NCBI GenBank assembly: GCA_003162995.1
Contig: PLUZ01000289.1
Location: forward strand, 196 to 8,061
Length of the DNA: 7,866 nt
DNA from: Methylocapsa sp.
Lineage (GTDB): Bacteria; Pseudomonadota; Alphaproteobacteria; Rhizobiales; Beijerinckiaceae
Direction of reading: 5' to 3'
Under the pieces are notes generated by a model. The model ran no database searches and was not told the DNA's origin. It worked only from the letters and a program-made list of their open reading frames with translations. The stretch's first letter is position 1; each line of letters starts with the position of its first letter. The position numbers were made by a program, and so were the translations under genes. Shown piece after piece: positions 1-6,674 of this stretch.

Positions 1-52
1 TCTTGCGCGCCGCCATCTGCACGTTTGTGCGCGGCGTGTAAGCAAAAACCTC
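1..52. other. Region downstream of adk; no gene supported
   Basis: On the coding strand this follows the adk stop. It holds a weak 4-pair hairpin (GCAC and GTGC arms, 30-27 with 22-19) without a U run, so no terminator is evident, and no convincing promoter. An ATG at 16 opens a frame MAARK that runs off the edge but lacks a ribosome site and does not resemble the start of S13, which would be expected next in this cluster. Confidence 0.4.
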
Positions 53-658
53 TCAACCCAAGCCGACGCAGCGAATGGAGCCCTCGAGCATCTGTTCGAT
101 CGCCTTGGTGACAGCATCGGCCGGCACCATCCCATCGACCGTTTTCAGAACCGCTTGTTTGGCATAAAAGTCGGAAACGGGCGCTGTCTGCGCGTGGTAG
201 GCGTCGAGCCTGGCTTTGAACGCCTCGGGGTTGTCGTCGGCACGCACCGTTCCACCGCTCGCAAGCGTGTCCTTCACGCGCTGGGCAATCCGGGCAAGCA
301 ACGCCGCCTCATCCACCTTGAGTTCGATGACGGCATCGAGATCCATGTTTTTCGCACGCAGCATTTTGGCCAAGGCTTCAGCTTGACCGACCGTGCGCGG
401 GAACCCATCCAAGATAAAGCCCGTTTTGGCATCTGGCGCGCCGATCCGGTCGGCGACGATGCCAACCACCGTCGCGTCCGGCACAAGGCCGCCTTTATCC
501 ATGACCGCCTTTGCCTCGAGCCCAACCGGCGTCGCGGCTTCAACAGCCGCGCGCAGCATGTCTCCCGTCGACAACTGAGGAATATGATATTTCTCCTTGA
601 GCCGCATCGACTGGGTGCCTTTTCCGGCACCCGGCGGCCCAAGAAGGACCAGTCTCAT
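53..658 (-). CDS. adk: Adenylate kinase, short-lid form
   Basis: Complete 201-residue cytosolic kinase that interconverts ATP + AMP and 2 ADP. The P-loop GPPGAGKGT is at 7-15. The AMP-binding region has STGDMLRAA (30-38, Arg36) and LDGFPRT (83-89, Arg88). The lid carries Arg127, then RADDN (139-143), and Arg150 in FKARLDAY. Between Arg127 and Arg139 only about 11 residues remain, so this is the short lid without the zinc-binding cysteines or inserted beta structure of the roughly 215-residue form; its one cysteine (Cys197) is in the tail. The ATG overlaps the secY stop (ATGA), with GGGGA about 8 bases upstream, so it is probably translated by coupling to secY. adk after secY and before rpsM is common in alphaproteobacteria. 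The tail GSIRCVGLG is a few residues longer than in homologues I recall. Confidence 0.97.
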   Translation of the reverse strand: MRLVLLGPPGAGKGTQSMRLKEKYHIPQLSTGDMLRAAVEAATPVGLEAKAVMDKGGLVPDATVVGIVADRIGAPDAKTGFILDGFPRTVGQAEALAKMLRAKNMDLDAVIELKVDEAALLARIAQRVKDTLASGGTVRADDNPEAFKARLDAYHAQTAPVSDFYAKQAVLKTVDGMVPADAVTKAIEQMLEGSIRCVGLG

Positions 659-1989
659 CTGCGTTTTCCCCGCAATTTGGCTTTTTTCACGAGGCCTTCA
701 TATTGATGAGCCTGCAGATGGCCCATGATCTGCGCCACCGTATCCATGGTGACACTGACCACGATAAGGAGAGAGGTTCCACCGAAATAAAATGGAAGCG
801 CCGCATAGGAGATCAGCATTTCCGGCAGAAGACAGATAATGGCAAGATAGGCTGCACCGATCACCGTGATGCGCGTCAGGATCGTGTCGATATATTGCGC
901 CGTGCGCTCGCCTGGTCTTATCCCCGGGATGAACCCGCCGTGTTTCTTGAGATTGTCTGCCGTCTCCGTGGGATTGAAGACAATGGCAGTGTAGAAGAAG
1001 GCGAAAAAGACGATCAGCCCAACATAGGCGATCATATAGAGCGGGCGGCCGTGGCCGAGATAGGTGGTGATGGTGGCGAGAACTCCGGTGCCGCCCTGGC
1101 TCTGCGAGAAATTGGCGATCGTGACGGGCAAGAGCAAAAGCGAGGACGCAAAAATCGGCGGTATGACGCCCGATGTATTGAGCTTTAATGGCAGAAAAGA
1201 CGTTTGGCCCTCGTAGACTTTATTGCCTTGCTGCCGTTTGGGATAGGTGATCAAAACCCGCCGCTGCGCGCGCTCCATGAACACGATGAAGGCGACCACG
1301 CCAACCGACATCGCCATTACGCCAATGATCAGCCCCGTCGAGATTGCGCCCTGGCGGCCGAGTTCCAAAGTATTGACAATGGCCGAAGGAAAAGCCGCGA
1401 CGATGCCCGCGAAAATAATCAGCGATGATCCATTGCCAATCCCGCGCGATGTGATCTGTTCGCCAAGCCACATCAAAAACATCGTGCCGCCCATCAAGGT
1501 CAGTACGGTCGAAATGCGGAAGAACAGGCCCGGCTCGAGAACAACACCGGCCTGTCCTTCGAGCCCCACCGAGATGCCATAGGCCTGGAAGGCAGCGAGA
1601 ACGACCGTCAGATAGCGTGTGTATTGATTGATGACCTTGCGCCCGGATTCGCCCTCTTTCTTCAGAGCCTCCAGCGTCGGAAAGACCGACGTCAGCATCT
1701 GGATGATGATCGAGGCCGAGATGTAGGGCATAATGTTCAAGGCGAAGATCGCCATGCGCTGGACCGCGCCGCCAGCGAACATATTGAACAATTCAAGGAC
1801 GCCCTGGCGATTGCCCGTGAAGCTCTTTTCAAAAACCGAGGGGTCGATTCCGGGCAAGGGGATGTAAGTCCCCAGACGATAGATGATCAACGCTCCGAGC
1901 GTGAAATAGATGCGCTTTTTGAGTTCCTCGGCCTTGCCGAATGCGCTCCAATTGATATTCGCCGCGAGCTGTTCCGCCGCCGATACCAT
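655..1989 (-). CDS. secY: Preprotein translocase channel subunit SecY
   Basis: Complete 444-residue SecY, the inner-membrane pore that with SecE and SecG passes unfolded proteins driven by SecA or the ribosome. The sequence shows ten hydrophobic segments at about 27-44, 78-100, 122-142, 157-176, 188-206, 217-237, 272-292, 318-338, 369-389 and 395-415. [10 protein letters not shown] (40-49) ends the first one, and the [12 protein letters not shown] stretch (68-79) holds the plug. [15 protein letters not shown] (238-252) is the basic cytoplasmic loop, and [13 protein letters not shown] (351-363) is the conserved loop that contacts SecA and the ribosome. GGGAG precedes the ATG at 1989. The C-terminus is basic ([10 protein letters not shown]). 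The stop overlaps the adk start by 4 bases (ATGA). No rpmJ lies between them. Confidence 0.98.
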   Translation of the reverse strand: MVSAAEQLAANINWSAFGKAEELKKRIYFTLGALIIYRLGTYIPLPGIDPSVFEKSFTGNRQGVLELFNMFAGGAVQRMAIFALNIMPYISASIIIQMLTSVFPTLEALKKEGESGRKVINQYTRYLTVVLAAFQAYGISVGLEGQAGVVLEPGLFFRISTVLTLMGGTMFLMWLGEQITSRGIGNGSSLIIFAGIVAAFPSAIVNTLELGRQGAISTGLIIGVMAMSVGVVAFIVFMERAQRRVLITYPKRQQGNKVYEGQTSFLPLKLNTSGVIPPIFASSLLLLPVTIANFSQSQGGTGVLATITTYLGHGRPLYMIAYVGLIVFFAFFYTAIVFNPTETADNLKKHGGFIPGIRPGERTAQYIDTILTRITVIGAAYLAIICLLPEMLISYAALPFYFGGTSLLIVVSVTMDTVAQIMGHLQAHQYEGLVKKAKLRGKRR

Positions 1990-2000
1990 TTACTGCTCCC

Positions 2001-2018
2001 TTGGCACCAAGATGCCAG
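2001..2018 (-). other. Possible hairpin directly upstream of the secY ribosome binding site
   Basis: In the transcript TGGCA (2017-2013) pairs with TGCCA (2006-2002) around a 6-base loop, with one more G-U pair outside (2018/2001). The ribosome site GGGAG (2000-1996) begins immediately after the stem. Folding could therefore affect access of ribosomes to secY. Confidence 0.35.
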
Positions 2019-2040
2019 AACGTTTCTTTCGATACGCCTC

Positions 2041-2070
2041 CGAAGGATCAAACAGGTCCCAATTCCTTCG
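2041..2070 (-). other. Possible hairpin in the secY leader, distal arm
   Basis: A perfect 7-base inverted repeat (CGAAGGA at 2041-2047 with TCCTTCG at 2064-2070) encloses 16 bases in the middle of the rplO-secY gap. There is no following U run. A role in secY expression or mRNA processing is only inferred. Confidence 0.3.
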
Positions 2071-2092
2071 TGAGATCAATCCTTGCCGGAGC

Positions 2093-2581
2093 TTAAGCTT
2101 CGGCTTCTGCAACCCCGGTTTGCACTCTTAACAAATCGATCGATCCACCGGCAGCTTCAATAGCTGCCACGGCGCTCTTCGATGCCGCGGCCACCGCGAA
2201 GGAAAGCCTTGCCGTGAGCGCGCCCTTCCCCAGGATCTTCACGCCCTCGCGCGGTTTGGTGCAGACGCCGGCAGCGATCAGCGACTCGTTCGTCACAGGG
2301 ACGGCCGGATCAAGCTTACCCGCGTCCACAGCCGCCTGGATGCGGCCGAGGTTAACTTCATTATAGTGGATCGTGAAAGGGTTATGGAAGCCACGCTTCG
2401 GCAGCCGCCGGTGCAGCGGCATCTGCCCGCCCTCGAAGCCCTTGATGGCGACGCCGGTCCGGGCTTTCTGCCCCTTTACGCCGCGTCCGCAAGTCTTGCC
2501 TTTTCCAGAGCCGATCCCGCGCCCGACTCGCATGCGCGACGGGGAGGAGCCGGGATTATCGGCGATCTCGTTGAGCTTCAT
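2093..2581 (-). CDS. rplO: Ribosomal protein L15 (uL15)
   Basis: Complete 162-residue L15, a late-stage organiser of the 50S subunit whose long N-terminal extension threads through 23S r[15 protein letters not shown] and the glycine/arginine-rich segment [20 protein letters not shown] (16-35) are characteristic. [17 protein letters not shown] (49-65) and the C-terminal globular domain with [13 protein letters not shown] (114-126) follow. The ATG at 2581 has GAGGA about 7 bases upstream. The stop is followed by the 103-base gap before secY, the longest gap between complete genes in the window. Confidence 0.98.
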   Translation of the reverse strand: MKLNEIADNPGSSPSRMRVGRGIGSGKGKTCGRGVKGQKARTGVAIKGFEGGQMPLHRRLPKRGFHNPFTIHYNEVNLGRIQAAVDAGKLDPAVPVTNESLIAAGVCTKPREGVKILGKGALTARLSFAVAAASKSAVAAIEAAGGSIDLLRVQTGVAEAEA

Positions 2582-2613
2582 CGTTCTGTCCTCGCTCCGG
2601 CCCGCAGCTATGC

Positions 2614-2817
2614 CTATTCGACAATGCGAATGAGATGAGCCACTTTGGCAATCATGCCGCGCACGGCGGCGGTATCTTCGAGCGACGAACGCCGGCCGAT
2701 CTTGTTGAGACCAAGCCCGATGAGCGTCGCGCGTTGCGACGCCGGACGTCCAATCGGACTTTTGATCTGTTCCACGGTGACCCGGGCCATGATCGGAGCT
2801 TGGGCGCTTGCCGTCAT
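2614..2817 (-). CDS. rpmD: Ribosomal protein L30 (uL30)
   Basis: Complete 67-residue L30, a small 50S protein of the ferredoxin-like fold near 5S r[23 protein letters not shown] (12-31), [15 protein letters not shown] (34-48) and [14 protein letters not shown] (54-67) cover the whole family. The start at 2817 is chosen because AAGGA lies 7 bases upstream. The ATG at residue 10 (MARVTVEQ) would give 58 residues, near the minimal family length, but has no clear ribosome site. It is followed after 32 bases by rplO. Confidence 0.95.
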   Translation of the reverse strand: MTASAQAPIMARVTVEQIKSPIGRPASQRATLIGLGLNKIGRRSSLEDTAAVRGMIAKVAHLIRIVE

Positions 2818-2824
2818 AATCTGT

Positions 2825-2829
2825 TCCTT
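2825..2829 (-). promoter_or_regulatory. Ribosome binding site of rpmD overlapping the rpsE stop
   Basis: The coding strand reads TAAGGA: the rpsE stop TAA merges into AAGGA, 7 bases before the rpmD ATG. This decides the rpmD start and implies coupling to rpsE. Confidence 0.75.
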
Positions 2830-3397
2830 ACGCTTCGCTTGCTGCTTCCGCCTCGCCGCCTTGGCGGCGCGCCTGCAGAACGGAGACTTTGAGGTTGCGG
2901 CGCGCCGCAACGGCACGGGGCGAGTCTTCCCTTTGCAGGGCATCGAAGGTCGCGCGGACCATGTTATAGGGGTTCGACGACCCTTGCGACTTGGCAACGA
3001 CATCATGCATGCCGAGGGTTTCGAAAATGGCGCGCATCGGACCCCCGGCGATAATGCCGGTTCCGGCGGGTGCCGCGCGCAGCACGACGCGTCCAGCCCC
3101 ATGCCGTCCAGTGACGTCATGATGCAAGGTGCGGCCCTCCCGCAAAGGAATCCGAACGAGCGAACGTTTCGCCGAATCGGTAGCTTTGCGGATAGCCTCT
3201 GGAACCTCGCGGGCTTTGCCATGGCCATAGCCGACCCGGCCCTTCTGATCGCCAACGACGACAAGCGCGGCGAAGCCGAACCGGCGGCCGCCCTTCACCA
3301 CCTTGGCAACGCGATTGATATGGACCAAACGGTCCATGAATTCGCTATCGCGATCCTCGCGGTCGCGGCCGCGGCCGCCTTCCCCTTCACGCGCCAT
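2828..3397 (-). CDS. rpsE: Ribosomal protein S5 (uS5)
   Basis: Complete 189-residue S5, a 30S protein at the mRNA entry side involved in decoding accuracy. A charged Gly/Arg/Asp/Glu-rich N-terminal tail (1-20) precedes the double-stranded-RNA-binding-like domain: [19 protein letters not shown] (32-50) and [17 protein letters not shown] (53-69). The C-terminal domain includes [16 protein letters not shown] (109-124) and [16 protein letters not shown] (139-154). KVVKGGR is the loop where spectinomycin-resistance changes occur in other bacteria; here it looks wild type. The ribosome site before the ATG at 3397 is weak (GGAA). The TAA stop is part of the rpmD ribosome site. Confidence 0.98.
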   Translation of the reverse strand: MAREGEGGRGRDREDRDSEFMDRLVHINRVAKVVKGGRRFGFAALVVVGDQKGRVGYGHGKAREVPEAIRKATDSAKRSLVRIPLREGRTLHHDVTGRHGAGRVVLRAAPAGTGIIAGGPMRAIFETLGMHDVVAKSQGSSNPYNMVRATFDALQREDSPRAVAARRNLKVSVLQARRQGGEAEAASEA

Positions 3398-3445
3398 TAG
3401 TTTGTTCCATCTTCCACTTCGCCTCGTGTTTGGTCCGCGCAGCCA

Positions 3446-3460
3446 CGGCCCTCTTGGCCG
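3446..3460 (-). other. Small GC-rich hairpin in the rplR-rpsE gap
   Basis: CGGCC and GGCCG arms (5 pairs) flank a 5-base loop just after the rplR stop codon. No U run follows on the coding strand, so it is unlikely to end transcription. It could serve in RNA stability, or be chance. Confidence 0.25.
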
Positions 3461-3466
3461 CTCGTT

Positions 3467-3829
3467 TTAAAATTTGAGCCCGCCTTCGCGGGCGCCTTCC
3501 GCGAGCGCCTTCACGCGGCCATGATAGATATAGGCGCCGCGGTCGAAGATGACTTCACGAATTCCGGCCTGCACCGCGCGCTCGGCGATCTGCTGACCTA
3601 TAATCTTCGCCGACTCTACGGTTGCCCCAGTCTTCAAGCCGTCCCGATTGGCTTTTTCGAGCGACGACGCGGCGGCAAGGGTCTGGCCCAAGGTATCGTC
3701 GATGATCTGGCAATAGATCTGCTTCGAGGAGCGGAAGACGGTCAGCCGCGGCTTGCCATAAGCGCGCGCCCGCAGCGAACGCCGGACACGTGCCTGGCGG
3801 CGGCTTGTGGTGTCATTATTCTTTGCCAT
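3467..3829 (-). CDS. rplR: Ribosomal protein L18 (uL18)
   Basis: Complete 120-residue L18, the 5S rRNA-binding partner of L5 in the central protuberance. The basic N-terminus with [11 protein letters not shown] (10-20), the segment [20 protein letters not shown] (26-45) and the C-terminal [20 protein letters not shown] (95-114) are diagnostic. The ATG at 3829 has AGGA 9 bases upstream. A TTG three codons earlier (3838) directly abuts that AGGA and cannot be served by it, so the shorter form is chosen. A 69-base gap follows before rpsE. Confidence 0.97.
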   Translation of the reverse strand: MAKNNDTTSRRQARVRRSLRARAYGKPRLTVFRSSKQIYCQIIDDTLGQTLAAASSLEKANRDGLKTGATVESAKIIGQQIAERAVQAGIREVIFDRGAYIYHGRVKALAEGAREGGLKF

Positions 3830-3856
3830 CGAACCCAATCCTGAAGTTTGTCTCTT

Positions 3857-4390
3857 TTACTTCTTCTTGCCTTCCTTGCGGAAGATAAATTCACCGGCAT
3901 ATTTGATGCCCTTGCCTTTGTACGGTTCGGGCGGGCGCAGGGCGCGGATTTCAGCGGCGGTCTGTCCCACCTGCCGCTTGTCGATGCCCGTGATCGAGAT
4001 CTCCGTCGGCTTGGGCGCGACGATCGCGATCCCAGAGGGAATCGGGAAAGTTATGTCATGGCTATAGCCGAGCGAGAGCTGCAGGTTTTTGCCTGAGACA
4101 ATGGCCTTATAGCCGACGCCCGTGATCTCCAGTTTGCGTTCGAAACCCTTCGAGACGCCAGTCACGAGATTGTTGACGATGGACCGTGTCATGCCCCACA
4201 TCGCCCGCGCTTGCTTGCTGTCGTTAAGGGGCGTGACCGCGATCTTGCTATCGGCAAAAGCCACGCTCACGTGGTCGGGCGCGATGAAGGACAGTTCTCC
4301 CTTGCCACCCTTCACCGAAATGGATTGGCCCTCTACCTTGGCCGTTACGCCGGCGGGGATGACCACCGGCTTCTTTCCGATACGAGACAT
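3857..4390 (-). CDS. rplF: Ribosomal protein L6 (uL6)
   Basis: Complete 177-residue L6, a two-domain 50S protein near the sarcin-ricin loop and the factor-binding centre. [20 protein letters not shown] opens the first domain. The second domain carries GVGYKA (91-96) and the family signature [14 protein letters not shown] (154-167) before a lysine-rich end. The ATG at 4390 has AGGAAA about 8 bases upstream. The TAA stop lies 27 bases before rplR, the usual spc order. Confidence 0.98.
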   Translation of the reverse strand: MSRIGKKPVVIPAGVTAKVEGQSISVKGGKGELSFIAPDHVSVAFADSKIAVTPLNDSKQARAMWGMTRSIVNNLVTGVSKGFERKLEITGVGYKAIVSGKNLQLSLGYSHDITFPIPSGIAIVAPKPTEISITGIDKRQVGQTAAEIRALRPPEPYKGKGIKYAGEFIFRKEGKKK

Positions 4391-4414
4391 AATGAGCTTT
4401 CCTCGTTCTTTCGG

Positions 4415-4813
4415 TTAGAAGACTTTGCAGAGGACTTCGCCGCCAACATTGGCGTCGCGTGCCGCGTGATCCGCCATCACCCCCTTGGAGGTGGAAACGA
4501 TGGTCACACCCAAACCGTTCGCAACGCGCGGCATGGCATCCACGGCGGCATAGACGCGCCGCCCCGGCTTTGATACCCGCTCGATCGTGCGAATGACCGG
4601 CGCACCCTCCGAATATTTCAGTTCGATTTCAAATTCGGTGCGGCCGTTGCCATATTCGGTCGTGGAATAACCGCGGATATAGCCTTCCATTTGCAAGACA
4701 TCGAGCACATGCGCCCGCAGACGCGAGCCCGGCGTCTGCACCTTGCCCTTGCGGCGCATTTGGGCATTGCGAATACGGGTTAGCATATCGCCCAACGGAT
4801 CATTCATTGACAT
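4415..4813 (-). CDS. rpsH: Ribosomal protein S8 (uS8)
   Basis: Complete 132-residue S8, a primary binder of 16S rRNA helix 21 in the central domain. In E. coli it also represses the spc operon by binding its mRNA near the rplE start. [20 protein letters not shown] is the typical alphaproteobacterial N-terminus, so the first ATG (4813) is preferred over the ATG two codons later. [19 protein letters not shown] (86-104) and [20 protein letters not shown] (106-125) form the RNA-binding C-terminal domain. In the latter the family's usual second serine of STS-K-G is followed by Lys110-Gly111, as normal. rplF follows after 24 bases. Confidence 0.98.
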   Translation of the reverse strand: MSMNDPLGDMLTRIRNAQMRRKGKVQTPGSRLRAHVLDVLQMEGYIRGYSTTEYGNGRTEFEIELKYSEGAPVIRTIERVSKPGRRVYAAVDAMPRVANGLGVTIVSTSKGVMADHAARDANVGGEVLCKVF

Positions 4814-4820
4814 GCTCCGC

Positions 4821-4826
4821 CCTCCT
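4821..4826 (-). promoter_or_regulatory. Strong ribosome binding site of rpsH fused with the rpsN stop codon
   Basis: The coding strand reads TAGGAGG: the rpsN stop TAG runs into a full AGGAGG, 7 bases before the rpsH ATG. A ribosome ending on rpsN stops on the rpsH ribosome site, a typical arrangement for coupled translation. Confidence 0.8.
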
Positions 4827-5130
4827 ACCAGCTCGACTTGACGAGGCCGGGGATCAGGCCCTTCGAGCCCAATTCCCGCAGGGCGATGCGTGACATTCTC
4901 ATTTTGCCCGTATAGCCGCGCGGCCGCCCGCTCACTTCGCAGCGGTTGCGAATCCGCCCGGCGGAGGAATTGCGCGGCAGTTCAGCGAGCTTGAGACGAG
5001 CCGCGAACCGCTCCTCCATGGTCAAGGCCTCGTTATTCGCAATCGTCTTCAAGCGGAGGCGGCGGCCGGCATATTGCTTGACCAGCTTGATACGGTGCTT
5101 GTTTTTCTCAATCGAGCTTTTCTTAGCCAT
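4825..5130 (-). CDS. rpsN: Ribosomal protein S14 (uS14), long zinc-free form
   Basis: Complete 101-residue S14 of the 30S head, close to the A and P sites. [13 protein letters not shown] opens the protein. The conserved core [13 protein letters not shown] (61-73) and the C-terminal [10 protein letters not shown] identify it. The length and the single cysteine (Cys64) show the long form without the paired CXXC zinc ligands of the 61-residue type, as expected in proteobacteria. The ATG at 5130 is preceded by GAGGTAAGGA. The TAG stop overlaps the ribosome binding site of rpsH, 11 bases before that gene's start. Confidence 0.98.
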   Translation of the reverse strand: MAKKSSIEKNKHRIKLVKQYAGRRLRLKTIANNEALTMEERFAARLKLAELPRNSSAGRIRNRCEVSGRPRGYTGKMRMSRIALRELGSKGLIPGLVKSSW

Positions 5131-5151
5131 AAATCCTTACCTCTAGTGTCC

Positions 5152-5164
5152 GCGTTTGAAACGC
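5152..5164 (-). other. Short palindrome in the rplE-rpsN gap
   Basis: GCGTTTGAAACGC is a 13-base odd palindrome (6-base arms around one base) in the 41-base gap. As RNA it could form a 5-pair stem with a 3-base loop, upstream of the rpsN ribosome site. It has no U run, so it is not a terminator. It could be chance. Confidence 0.2.
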
Positions 5165-5171
5165 CATGGTT

Positions 5172-5900
5172 TCACTGCCGGAACGGGAAGTTGAAGGCAC
5201 CCAAAAGGGCGCGCGCCTCATCATCGGATTTCGCCGTGGTGCAAACGATCACGTCGAGACCCAGAATGCTTTCGGTCTTGTCATAGTCGATTTCCGGGAA
5301 CACGATATGTTCCTTGATTCCCATCGCATAATTGCCGTGGCCGTCGAAACTCTTCGGGTTGAGTCCACGAAAATCCCGGACCCTCGGGAGCGCGATCGTG
5401 ATCAGGCGGTCGAGGAATTCATACATGCGGGTCTTGCGCAAGGTCACCTTGGCGCCGATCGGCATGTTCTCGCGCACCTTGAATGTCGCGATCGCCTTGC
5501 GGGCATGGGTTATGACCGCCTTCTGACCCGCGATCAGGGCGAGGTCCGCCGCCGCAAGGGTGACCTTCTTGGTGTCGTTCACCGCCTCGCCGACGCCCAT
5601 GTTCAGGACGATCTTCTCGATGCCCGGCACTTCGAACCGGTTTTTATAGCCGAATTGCTCAATGAGGCGCGGCCGCACGACCTCTTCGTAATGTTTCTTC
5701 AGCCGTGGCGCGTAATCCGTGGGGGGCGCAAACGTTTCCGCCGCAGGCCGCCTGCGCTCCGTGGTTTCGGCAACGGGCGTCTTTGCCTTGGCCGCGGCTT
5801 TCGCAGCACCCTTCGCCGGGTCTTTATCTTTGGCGGCGTCCTTGCCAGCGGGTTTGCCCGCGCCCTTAGCTCCGCCCTTGCCGGTTTTCGACTCAGCCAT
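5172..5900 (-). CDS. rplE: Ribosomal protein L5 (uL5) with about 60-residue Lys/Ala-rich N-terminal extension
   Basis: L5 is the central-protuberance protein of the 50S subunit that binds 5S rRNA with L18 and contacts P-site tRNA. Residues 63-242 form an ordinary L5: YAPRLKKHY, then [18 protein letters not shown] (92-109), [20 protein letters not shown] (127-146) and [20 protein letters not shown] (175-194), ending in the usual NFPFRQ. Total length is 242 residues against about 180-186 for the family. The excess is an N-terminal segment rich in Lys, Ala, Gly and Pro; residues 1-40 hold 11 Lys and 13 Ala. No ATG, GTG or TTG codon occurs in frame between residue 2 and the core (the only Val there is a GTT), and GGAG precedes the ATG at 5900, so the extension is very likely translated. 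The segment looks disordered and basic; its role is unknown. The start overlaps rplX by 8 bases. Confidence 0.96.
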   Translation of the reverse strand: MAESKTGKGGAKGAGKPAGKDAAKDKDPAKGAAKAAAKAKTPVAETTERRRPAAETFAPPTDYAPRLKKHYEEVVRPRLIEQFGYKNRFEVPGIEKIVLNMGVGEAVNDTKKVTLAAADLALIAGQKAVITHARKAIATFKVRENMPIGAKVTLRKTRMYEFLDRLITIALPRVRDFRGLNPKSFDGHGNYAMGIKEHIVFPEIDYDKTESILGLDVIVCTTAKSDDEARALLGAFNFPFRQ

Positions 5901-6210
5901 CGATCAATTCTCCGGAGCGCTTCGCGAAACGGACCTTGCGGCCGTCATCCAACACCTTGAATCCCACCCGCGTCGGCTTGCCATTCTTGGGATCGGCGAT
6001 TGCGAGATTCGACAAATGGATCGGGGCTTCCTTAGAGATGATCCCCGCTTCCTGCTTGGCGGTTTGCTTCTGGTGACGCTGCACAGTGTTGATCCCGCGC
6101 ACGATCGCGCGTTCCTCTTTTGGCCGGACCTGCAGGACGTCTCCAGAACGGCCCTTGTCGCGTCCGGTGAGGACAACGACCCTGTCGCCTTTTTTTATTT
6201 TTGCGGCCAT
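5893..6210 (-). CDS. rplX: Ribosomal protein L24 (uL24)
   Basis: Complete 105-residue L24, a primary assembly initiator of the 50S subunit that binds the 5' end of 23S rRNA and lies near the tunnel exit. The N-terminal KOW motif is plain at residues 7-30 ([20 protein letters not shown] and following). It is followed by [12 protein letters not shown], and by the conserved [20 protein letters not shown] segment. The start ATG overlaps the rplN stop by one base. The 3' end overlaps the rplE start by 8 bases in another frame (ATGGCTGA holds both the rplE ATG and the rplX TGA). Both junctions indicate coupled translation of rplN, rplX and rplE. Confidence 0.97.
   Translation of the reverse strand: MAAKIKKGDRVVVLTGRDKGRSGDVLQVRPKEERAIVRGINTVQRHQKQTAKQEAGIISKEAPIHLSNLAIADPKNGKPTRVGFKVLDDGRKVRFAKRSGELIDG
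5910..5913 (-). promoter_or_regulatory. Ribosome binding site that fixes the rplE start
   Basis: GGAG lies 9 bases before the ATG at 5900, inside the last codons of rplX. It supports the upstream rplE start and so the long N-terminal extension of L5. Confidence 0.65.
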
Positions 6211-6578
6211 CACAACACCTCTGGCGCGAGCGAGATGATCTTCATCTGGTTCCTGGCGCGCAATTCGCGCGGAACCGGCCCGAAAATGCGGGTGCCGACT
6301 GGCTCCGACTGGTTGTTGATCAAGACCGCCGCGTTCGAATCGAACCGGATGACCGAGCCGTCGGCGCGCTTGATGTCCTTGGCGGTGCGCACGACCACCG
6401 CTTTCATCACGTCACCCTTCTTGACACGCCCGCGCGGGATCGCTTCCTTGATCGAGACGACAATTATGTCGCCGACGCCCGCATATTTCCGCTTCGAGCC
6501 GCCAAGCACCTTGATGCACATCACGCGGCGCGCGCCGGAGTTATCGGCGACGTCGAGGTTTGTTTGCATCTGTATCAT
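6210..6578 (-). CDS. rplN: Ribosomal protein L14 (uL14)
   Basis: Complete L14 of 122 residues, exactly the usual bacterial length. It is a beta-barrel 50S protein at the subunit interface that contacts L19 and the 16S rRNA, and it is the docking site of the silencing factor Rsf[20 protein letters not shown] (1-19) is the family start. [18 protein letters not shown] (50-67) and [10 protein letters not shown] (79-88) are conserved core. The ATG at 6578 has AAGGT 8 bases upstream, so the longer in-frame reading from a TTG at 6662 is not needed. It is the first gene of the spc operon. Its TGA stop shares one base with the rplX start (TGATG). Confidence 0.98.
   Translation of the reverse strand: MIQMQTNLDVADNSGARRVMCIKVLGGSKRKYAGVGDIIVVSIKEAIPRGRVKKGDVMKAVVVRTAKDIKRADGSVIRFDSNAAVLINNQSEPVGTRIFGPVPRELRARNQMKIISLAPEVL
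6217..6221 (-). promoter_or_regulatory. Ribosome binding site of rplX inside the end of rplN
   Basis: GAGGT lies 6 bases before the ATG at 6210, within the last codons of rplN. It decides the rplX start: the GTG one codon earlier (6213) would have only 3 bases of spacing. Confidence 0.7.
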
Positions 6579-6611
6579 CGTCTCGTACCTTTCTTCCCAG
6601 ACGGTTTCCAG

Positions 6612-6659
6612 CGGCGAAACAGCCAGCCGGACTTCGCCGGTTAAGGAGGTTACCCCTCC
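6612..6659 (-). other. Two possible RNA hairpins in the rpsQ-rplN gap (S10/spc boundary)
   Basis: The 96-base gap contains two inverted repeats in the transcript. The upstream one pairs GGAGG (6659-6655) with CCTCC (6649-6645) around a 5-base loop. The downstream one pairs 7 bases, CGGCGAA with TTCGCCG (6639-6633 with 6618-6612), around 14 bases. Neither is followed by a run of U, so they do not look like intrinsic terminators. In E. coli the spc promoter lies in the corresponding gap, but I see no convincing -35/-10 pair here. A role in regulation or RNA processing is inference only. Confidence 0.3.
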
Positions 6660-6674
6660 CAATCCATAAACCCG

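Noticed and set aside
1..16. Possible gene start (ATG, MAARK) on the minus strand after adk
   Set aside because: No ribosome binding site, only five codons visible, and not like the expected S13 N-terminus.
655..658. rpmJ (L36), which follows secY in E. coli
   Set aside because: secY and adk overlap directly, so there is no room. Its absence here is normal for alphaproteobacteria, where rpmJ lies elsewhere.
2614..3264. Long minus-strand frame of 216 codons that ends as L30
   Set aside because: Only the last 67 codons are L30. The upstream part is an out-of-frame reading of rpsE. A proper ribosome site marks the real start at 2817.
2645..3400. Plus-strand open frame of 251 codons opposite rpsE and rpmD
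   Set aside because: Shadow of the two genes on the other strand; no domain recognised.
5166..5960. Plus-strand open frame of 264 codons opposite rplE
   Set aside because: Shadow of rplE: Arg/His-rich composition, no family resemblance and complete overlap with a known gene.
6641..6650. Perfect plus-strand Shine-Dalgarno sequence (TAAGGAGGT)
   Set aside because: No start codon follows at a workable distance on the plus strand, and no plausible plus-strand gene is present. Its meaning, if any, is as the complement of the hairpin arm in the minus-strand transcript.
6650..6667. Five-codon frame MDWEG between rpsQ and rplN, whose stop lies in the loop of a hairpin
   Set aside because: It looks like a leader peptide at first sight, but the nearest GGAGG-like site is about 16 bases upstream, too far, and such a short frame is expected by chance.
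5719..6669. Long plus-strand open frame of 316 codons opposite rplE, rplX and rplN
   Set aside because: It lies antisense to three firmly identified ribosomal genes, its translation shows no recognisable family, and high-GC coding sequence commonly leaves long open frames on the other strand.
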